A program made the translations under genes and the position numbers. Shown here in pieces: positions 58,457-64,000 of a stretch of 64,000 bases of DNA (the stretch's first letter is position 1; every line of letters starts with the position of its first letter). A model generated the notes under the pieces. That model saw only the letters and a list, made by a program, of their open reading frames with translations. It had not been told where the DNA came from and ran no database searches. Source of the stretch: Colwellia psychrerythraea (lineage in GTDB: Bacteria > Pseudomonadota > Gammaproteobacteria > Enterobacterales > Alteromonadaceae); contig NZ_JQEC01000054.1 of assembly GCF_000764185.1 (NCBI RefSeq), positions 1 to 64,000 of the forward strand. Direction: 5' to 3'.

Positions 58457-61048
58457 GTGCTTTCTATCAAAAAATTATTAAAAGTCAGTCTGATACTGCT
58501 AATTTTATCCTCAATCGCTGTTTATAGTTTATACTTATCAATGCGCTCAGAATTGCCAAGTGTAGAGTCACTAAAAAACTTGCATTGGCAAACGCCATTA
58601 CAAGTTTATAGCCTAGACGGTTTACTTATTTCCCAGTTCGGTGAAAAGAAACGGATACCTTTATCTTTAGAGCAAGTCCCACAACAACTTATCGATGCTT
58701 TACTTGCTACCGAAGATGATCGTTTTTATATGCATTTCGGTGTAGACCCTATTGGTATGGGTCGTGCGGTGTTAGGCAAGTTAATGGGGCAAGACAAAGG
58801 CGGTGCTAGTACCATAACAATGCAAGTGGCTAGGAACTTTTTTCTAACCCGAGAAGTGACCTACACGCGTAAAATTCGAGAGATATTCTTATCCTTTCAT
58901 ATTGAGAGCTTATTGAGCAAAGATGAGATATTAATGTTATACATTAATAAAATTGAACTTGGTCATAGATCTTTCGGTTTTGGCGCCGCTGCACAAGTTT
59001 ATTATGGTAAAGATATTTCCGAACTTAGTCTTGCTCAAATAGCTGTTTTAGCTGGCCTGCCTAAAGCACCTTCAACACTCAACCCAATCCGTTCTCCCAA
59101 ACGAGCTAAAGCTCGTCGAGCTGTTGTCTTACAACGCATGTTTGTCAGTGGCTATATTAGCGAACAACAACATCAAACAGCAAAGAATGCACCTATAACA
59201 GCTAAAAAACATGGTGCTGAAATAGAACTAAATGCTCCTTACGTAGCTGAAATGGCTCATAATAAAGTGCTTCAACGTTATGGGAAAGATAAAACCTATA
59301 CCGAAGGATACAAGGTTTTTACCACAGTAACCGCAAAACTGCAGACTGCTGCAGAACAAGCACTAGTCAATAACCTCTTGAATTATGACCAACGTCACGG
59401 TTATCGTGGTCCTATAAGCTCAATAAGAGCCAAGGTAGTAACTAGTCCAAGTCCTGTGTCAGAGCAGCCAACTACACTTAGCCAAGATGAAATCACAAAA
59501 GCACTTTCAACAGCTAATTATTATCAAATGCTTGTACCCGCTGTAGTTACAGCTGTTGCAGAAAAGTCTGTCACGATTCAACTACGCAATGCAAAATCAG
59601 CTACTATTAAGTGGCAAGGGTTAGCTTGGGCACGCCCTTATATTAACGATCAGAAGCAAGGTATACCACCTAAAACGGCAAGTGATATACTCAGTTATGG
59701 TGATATTATTTTAGTCAGTAAAATGCCTGACAATAACTATCGTCTCGGACAACTCCCTACAGCAAGTGCCGCTATAGTGTCGCTTTCTCCCGATGATGGT
59801 GCCATTAAAGCAGCAGTTGGCGGTTTTAGTTTCAAACAAAGTCAATTTAACCGTGTTACTCAAGCTAAGCGCCAAGTTGGTTCCAACATTAAACCATTCA
59901 TCTATTCTGCGGCACTTGAACATGGCTTTACTCTTGCTTCACTAGTAAACGATGCTCCGATTAATCAATGGGATAGAAGTTCAGGTATTGTGTGGCGTCC
60001 TAGAAACTCTCCTGAAACGTATGCTGGTCCATTACGTGTCCGTTTAGGTTTAGCGCAATCGAAAAATGTTATTGCGGTACGATTACTTCAAAGTATCGGC
60101 GTTGCCAATACAGTAAAGCATTTAACAGCTTTTGGCTTTAACGCTAGTGACCTACCTCGTAATGAAACGCTGGCACTTGGGTCAGCGTCATTAACACCAC
60201 TAGAGGTTGCTACTGGCTTTGCCACATTTGCAAATGGTGGTTTTTTAGTCAAGCCTTATTTAATTGACCGAATAGAGAACAGTAAAGGAGAGGTTATTTA
60301 TCAAGCTAATCCTGCATTAGCTTGTGATCCTTGTCTTCAAACTAGTGATTTAGATACCATTGAACAAAAAGCAGACTTATTAGATAGCGGTAATGCACTT
60401 GAAGAACTTGTATCAGTAAGTGAGTCTCAAATTAAGTCTAATGATGAGTTGCAATCCTTTAATGTTAAACAGGCAACTCGCGTAATCAGCTCACAAAATG
60501 CTTTTTTAATTACACAGGCACTTAATAGTGCTATTTGGGGCGCTGATTGGTCAGCAACCCCAGGTTGGCAGGGTACTGGTTGGCGCGCAAGAACTTTAAA
60601 ACGTCGTGATATTGCTGGTAAAACAGGCACTACCAACGAAGCGAAAGATGCATGGTTTTCTGGCTTTAGCCGTCATATAATCACCACCTCTTGGATAGGT
60701 TTTGATGATCCAAGGCACATGCTTGGCCAAACAGTTTATAACAATAATTTGGGCAAGAATCAAACCACAGGTACAGAGTTTGGCGCTAAATCGGCACAAC
60801 CAGCCTGGATAGAATTTATGCGCGTTGCCCTAGCGGATGTTGAGGTTATAGCATTTCAGCCACCTGTAGATATAGTTTCTGTACGTATTGATAAAAAAAC
60901 AGGAAAACTAACCACTAAAACAGATAAAACGAGTCAGTTTGAGTATTTTCGTCTAGGTAATGTACCAACGGAATATGTGACAGAAGATAATAGCAGCGAG
61001 ATATTATCTGGTGGTCAACAAAAAGAAGCGCAAGAAGAGCTGTTTTAG
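58457..61048 (+). CDS. mrcA: Penicillin-binding protein 1A (class A, bifunctional)
   Basis: Peptidoglycan glycosyltransferase and transpeptidase. 863 residues with a GTG start: a membrane anchor (8-26), GT51 domain (LLATEDDRFYMHFGVDPIG, GGASTITMQVARNFFL, ILMLYINKIELGHRSFGFGAAA), OB-like insert, and transpeptidase domain with SxxK in QVGSNIKPF, SxN in AQSKNVIAV and KTGT in GKTGTTNEAKDAWFSG. It stands opposite pilM, the usual ponA-pil arrangement. Confidence 0.97.
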   Translation: MLSIKKLLKVSLILLILSSIAVYSLYLSMRSELPSVESLKNLHWQTPLQVYSLDGLLISQFGEKKRIPLSLEQVPQQLIDALLATEDDRFYMHFGVDPIGMGRAVLGKLMGQDKGGASTITMQVARNFFLTREVTYTRKIREIFLSFHIESLLSKDEILMLYINKIELGHRSFGFGAAAQVYYGKDISELSLAQIAVLAGLPKAPSTLNPIRSPKRAKARRAVVLQRMFVSGYISEQQHQTAKNAPITAKKHGAEIELNAPYVAEMAHNKVLQRYGKDKTYTEGYKVFTTVTAKLQTAAEQALVNNLLNYDQRHGYRGPISSIRAKVVTSPSPVSEQPTTLSQDEITKALSTANYYQMLVPAVVTAVAEKSVTIQLRNAKSATIKWQGLAWARPYINDQKQGIPPKTASDILSYGDIILVSKMPDNNYRLGQLPTASAAIVSLSPDDGAIKAAVGGFSFKQSQFNRVTQAKRQVGSNIKPFIYSAALEHGFTLASLVNDAPINQWDRSSGIVWRPRNSPETYAGPLRVRLGLAQSKNVIAVRLLQSIGVANTVKHLTAFGFNASDLPRNETLALGSASLTPLEVATGFATFANGGFLVKPYLIDRIENSKGEVIYQANPALACDPCLQTSDLDTIEQKADLLDSGNALEELVSVSESQIKSNDELQSFNVKQATRVISSQNAFLITQALNSAIWGADWSATPGWQGTGWRARTLKRRDIAGKTGTTNEAKDAWFSGFSRHIITTSWIGFDDPRHMLGQTVYNNNLGKNQTTGTEFGAKSAQPAWIEFMRVALADVEVIAFQPPVDIVSVRIDKKTGKLTTKTDKTSQFEYFRLGNVPTEYVTEDNSSEILSGGQQKEAQEELF

Positions 61049-61094
61049 CTTTATTTATAACAATTTCTCATCGCAAGATTTGCAAGAACTAAAA

Positions 61095-61130
61095 AAGCAG
61101 CTAGTTATGAATGCCAGCTGCTTAAGTTTT
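61095..61130. terminator. Terminator between mrcA and argA
   Basis: The stem AAGCAGCT/AGCTGCTT, with a 13-nt loop, has A-rich DNA on the left and a T run on the right. It lies between convergent genes and probably serves mrcA, possibly argA as well. Confidence 0.75.
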
Positions 61131-61157
61131 TATTTGAACATGTTACTTTAAGTGTGA

Positions 61158-62468
61158 TTAAATATCTTTCATAAAGACTTTTGAATTACGTTGAAAGTTG
61201 TACATCTGCTTTTTACCTTCAGGTAGTTTATCTAAGGGCATTTCGATAAAACCCTGCTCCCTAAACCAATGCCCACTCACAGTTGTTAATAAAAACAACG
61301 ATGTTAAGCCTTTACTTTTAGCATTCAACTCTAAAGCACTTATGATCCTCTCACCTCGGTTACCTTTACGGTAATCCGGGTCAATAACCACACAGGCAAC
61401 TTCACCCGTTTCTGCTTCTGGGTAAGGATATAAAGCCGCACAAGCAATGATGACATCTTCCTTTTTAAGCACAGTGAAACAGCCTATTTCCATTTCGAGC
61501 AACTCTCGAGAGCGCTTAACTAAAACCCCCTCTTCCTCAAGTGGCTGTATTAGTTCTAAAATTCCGGCAACATCATCAATGGTAGCGGTAGCTATCAGCT
61601 CCTTATGGTCCTTGGCAATAAGCGTGCCTGCTCCATCGCGCGTAAACAGTTCTTGCAACAAGGCACTATCACTTTGATAGCTCACACAATGACAACGTTC
61701 TACACCATTTTCACCACTTTGAATAATAGAGCGCAGCAATAACTGACGAACATGGCAATCATTTTCATCAAGCAAAGTTTTCACGGTACGCACACTACAA
61801 CTGCGAATTAGTTCACCCGACTTATCAATAAGACCTTCATCTTCAGTAAGCGCGATAAGCTTATCGGCTTTAAGTGCAATAGCGGTTTGAGTAGCTACAT
61901 CTTCAAGAGCCAAGTTGAACACTTCACCTGTTGGAGAATAACCAATGGGAGATAACAAAACGATTGAGCCATAATCTAGCTGCATATTGATGCCGTCAGA
62001 GTCAATTCTTCTGACACTTCCAGTGTACTTATAATCCACGCCATTACGAACACCCATAGGCTTAGCAATAACAAAGTTACCGGTACTCACTCTAATTTGA
62101 GATCCGTGCATTGGAGAATTAACTAAACCGGTAGACAGCAATGCCTCAATATGAAGACGTAATGAGCCAGTGGCATCTTTAACGGCAACTAATGTTTGTG
62201 CATCAGTTACTCGAATATTATTTACTACGTTATCTTCAAGACCACGCTGCTGCATACGGTCTTCAATTTGTGGCCGTGCTCCATGCACCACCACCAATTT
62301 CACTCCTAAGCTACGTAATAACGAAATATCATGAATAATATTGGCAAAATTAGGGTGAGTCACCGCTTCACCACCGAACATAAGCACCACTGTTTTTCCA
62401 CGATGGGCATTAATATAGGGTGCTGCGTTTCTAAACCATTTTACGTAATTCTGATCACTATTATTCAT
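61158..62468 (-). CDS. argA: Amino-acid N-acetyltransferase (N-acetylglutamate synthase)
   Basis: First step of arginine synthesis. The ATG at 62468 begins MNNSDQNYVKWFRNAAPYIN; a TTG seven codons earlier is less likely. The 436-residue protein has an amino-acid-kinase domain (HRGKTVVLMFGGEAVTHPNF, VVVHGARPQIE, arginine-sensing) and a C-terminal GNAT domain (ACVVIDPDYRKGNRGERII, LFLLTTVSGHWFREQGF). It is directly downstream of argH, whose own C-terminal GNAT domain may duplicate this activity. Confidence 0.96.
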   Translation of the reverse strand: MNNSDQNYVKWFRNAAPYINAHRGKTVVLMFGGEAVTHPNFANIIHDISLLRSLGVKLVVVHGARPQIEDRMQQRGLEDNVVNNIRVTDAQTLVAVKDATGSLRLHIEALLSTGLVNSPMHGSQIRVSTGNFVIAKPMGVRNGVDYKYTGSVRRIDSDGINMQLDYGSIVLLSPIGYSPTGEVFNLALEDVATQTAIALKADKLIALTEDEGLIDKSGELIRSCSVRTVKTLLDENDCHVRQLLLRSIIQSGENGVERCHCVSYQSDSALLQELFTRDGAGTLIAKDHKELIATATIDDVAGILELIQPLEEEGVLVKRSRELLEMEIGCFTVLKKEDVIIACAALYPYPEAETGEVACVVIDPDYRKGNRGERIISALELNAKSKGLTSLFLLTTVSGHWFREQGFIEMPLDKLPEGKKQMYNFQRNSKVFMKDI

Positions 62469-62504
62469 ACTTTTAATTCTTCTATTCAACTTGTTCTATT
62501 TTAA

Positions 62505-64000
62505 CTACTTACTTTGACCAACAATGTATTCCATCGCTACTTCATCAGCAGGATCTTTATGTGGACTAGGCTCACTGTCTTCAATAATATTTTCGGCTAG
62601 TGAACTTTTATCAATTAAGTTAAAACCAAGTTGCTCAAAATATTTCGGAATATAAGTCAAAACAATAATTTGTTCTAACTCCATTTGATGGGCGAATTCT
62701 AACAAATATTGTACCAGCGCTTCACCTTGACCTTGCTGCTGGGCACTTTCCTCAACCACCACCGAGCGAATCTCTGCTAGGCCTGTTTGATAGATATAAA
62801 GTGAGGCAATTCCGACAACTTTACCCTCAAGCTCAGCCACAACAAAGTTCTGAATATCATGAATAATATTATCACGTGTACGTAGCAGGATTTCACCTTT
62901 GTCAGCCCAAAAATTGGCTAACGTAAAAATGCTATCAACATCCGACATTTTTGCGCGACGTACCGACATAGCTGCAGCACGCTGTGCATTCAAACGTTGT
63001 TTAACCTGTTTAAGTGCCACTTGAATTCTTTGCTTTCCGGGCGCACCAACAACTTGTTCGTTTAAAATAGCTTCATTACCAGACTGGGTAGTCGCTAAGG
63101 CTTTTTCAACTTGTGACCGTGAAGTGCCACCAAGCGCTTCACGCTTATTAAGCGTCGACTCAATGGAAAGGTGTTGATAAACATCTTGTTCAATTTTATC
63201 GCTAAAGTCTTGTAATTGGCTGATGGTTAAATCTTCTAAAGGCACACCTTTATCAATTGCAGCTAAGACTACTTCACCAACGATATGATGGGCTTCACGG
63301 AACGGAATATCCTTACCGACTAAGTAATCAGCAAGTTCAGTGGCGTTAGCATACCCTTGCTGTGCTGCGGCTAAGGTACGTGATCTATTTACTTTTAAAC
63401 CATCGGCGACTAACACCGCCATTTCCATACATTCTTGCCAAGTATCAAGGGCGTCAAACAAACCTTCTTTGTCTTCTTGCATATCTTTGTTATAAGCAAG
63501 AGCAAGCGCTTTCATTGTGGTTAACATACCCGTTAAGGCACCAAAAACACGCCCTGACTTTCCACGAATTAATTCACAAGCATCCGGGTTTTTCTTTTGC
63601 GGCATTAACGACGATCCAGAGCTAACCAAGTCGCTCATTTCGACAAAACCCGCTTCACCTGAATTGTAGAAGATTAAGTCTTCAGCAAAACGTGATAGGT
63701 GCATCATTGAAATACTGGCTGATGCCAATAATTCAATCACATGATCTCTATCAGAAACAGCATCAAGGCTGTTTAGGGTTGCGGTTCTAAAACCTAAACG
63801 ACTAGCTAAAGCATTTCTGTCAATTGGGTAGGCTGTACCTGCCAAGGCGCCAGAGCCGAGTGGTGAAACATCTAAACGATAAAGCGCATCTTTTAAACGT
63901 CCTATATCACGATTAAACATTTCTACATAGGCTAAACACCAATGACCAAAAGTAATGGGCTGGGCACGTTGTAAATGGGTATAACCAGGCAGTACAGTAT
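62505..64000 (-). CDS. argH: Argininosuccinate lyase fused to an N-acetyltransferase domain (5' end outside window)
   Basis: The lyase makes arginine and fumarate in the last step of arginine synthesis. The frame is open to the window edge, so the N-terminus is missing; the visible part begins [20 protein letters not shown]. The lyase signature [21 protein letters not shown] and [19 protein letters not shown] follow. From about 160 residues before the C-terminus there is a GNAT domain ([40 protein letters not shown]). This is the ArgH(A) fusion known in marine gammaproteobacteria, whose tail can act as an N-acetylglutamate synthase. Confidence 0.95.
   Translation of the reverse strand, partial: TVLPGYTHLQRAQPITFGHWCLAYVEMFNRDIGRLKDALYRLDVSPLGSGALAGTAYPIDRNALASRLGFRTATLNSLDAVSDRDHVIELLASASISMMHLSRFAEDLIFYNSGEAGFVEMSDLVSSGSSLMPQKKNPDACELIRGKSGRVFGALTGMLTTMKALALAYNKDMQEDKEGLFDALDTWQECMEMAVLVADGLKVNRSRTLAAAQQGYANATELADYLVGKDIPFREAHHIVGEVVLAAIDKGVPLEDLTISQLQDFSDKIEQDVYQHLSIESTLNKREALGGTSRSQVEKALATTQSGNEAILNEQVVGAPGKQRIQVALKQVKQRLNAQRAAAMSVRRAKMSDVDSIFTLANFWADKGEILLRTRDNIIHDIQNFVVAELEGKVVGIASLYIYQTGLAEIRSVVVEESAQQQGQGEALVQYLLEFAHQMELEQIIVLTYIPKYFEQLGFNLIDKSSLAENIIEDSEPSPHKDPADEVAMEYIVGQSK

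Overview
The window is a stretch of chromosome from a marine gammaproteobacterium, most likely Colwellia or a close relative in Alteromonadales. This is inferred from the low-GC codon use, the 16S gene, the order fis-dusB and purHD, the aroKB-damX-dam-rpe-trpS and pilMNOPQ-ponA clusters, an argH-acetyltransferase fusion, a PEP-CTERM protein, TonB receptors and a bacterial pepsin. No database search was possible.

Layout. 1-2400: a 16S rRNA gene on the minus strand with its processing stem, boxA and promoter. 2.4-8.2 kb: purD, a periplasmic methyltransferase, purH, fis and dusB, all minus. 8.5-19 kb: an accessory block on the plus strand. 19-25.8 kb: prmA, rraA, a MITE-like element, a siroheme synthase with a decayed methylase half, a PEP-CTERM protein and several unknowns. 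25.8-36 kb: a patchwork of a sulfatase-YHYH lipoprotein, a DUF885 peptidase, lipoproteins and a TPR protein, separated by four 3'-end remnants of a YjbR/MmcQ gene, whose full-length copy lies at 35.6 kb. 36-42.7 kb: a probable copper-linked locus (TlpA-like thioredoxin, BNR protein and two TonB receptors sharing a 19-bp palindrome). 42.8-45.7 kb: a broken class D beta-lactamase and a serine protease/FHA pair. 45.8-64 kb: mostly conserved housekeeping genes (trpS, rpe, dam, damX, aroB, aroK, pilQPONM, PBP1a, argA, and argH fused to GNAT, which runs off the window).

The most interesting part is 8.5-19 kb. It reads as a tandemly triplicated split-borosin RiPP locus. The ancestral cassette appears to be GNAT acetyltransferase, peptide backbone alpha-N-methyltransferase (tetrapyrrole-methylase fold, SonM-like), short precursor peptide, and periplasmic TPR sensor-diguanylate cyclase. 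Cassette 1 has an intact methyltransferase and an unusual precursor with five 22-residue core repeats that vary almost only at a hydrophobic tripeptide. Cassette 2 has lost its methyltransferase (a clear pseudogene) but keeps acetyltransferase, precursor and cyclase. Cassette 3 is complete, and its precursor ends in a 7-bp tandem repeat. A pepsin-type aspartic protease of the shewasin kind lies just upstream. A plausible model, by inference, is methylation of the precursor, proteolytic release, possible N-acetylation, and sensing of the product by the TPR-GGDEF proteins, so that the peptide controls c-di-GMP.
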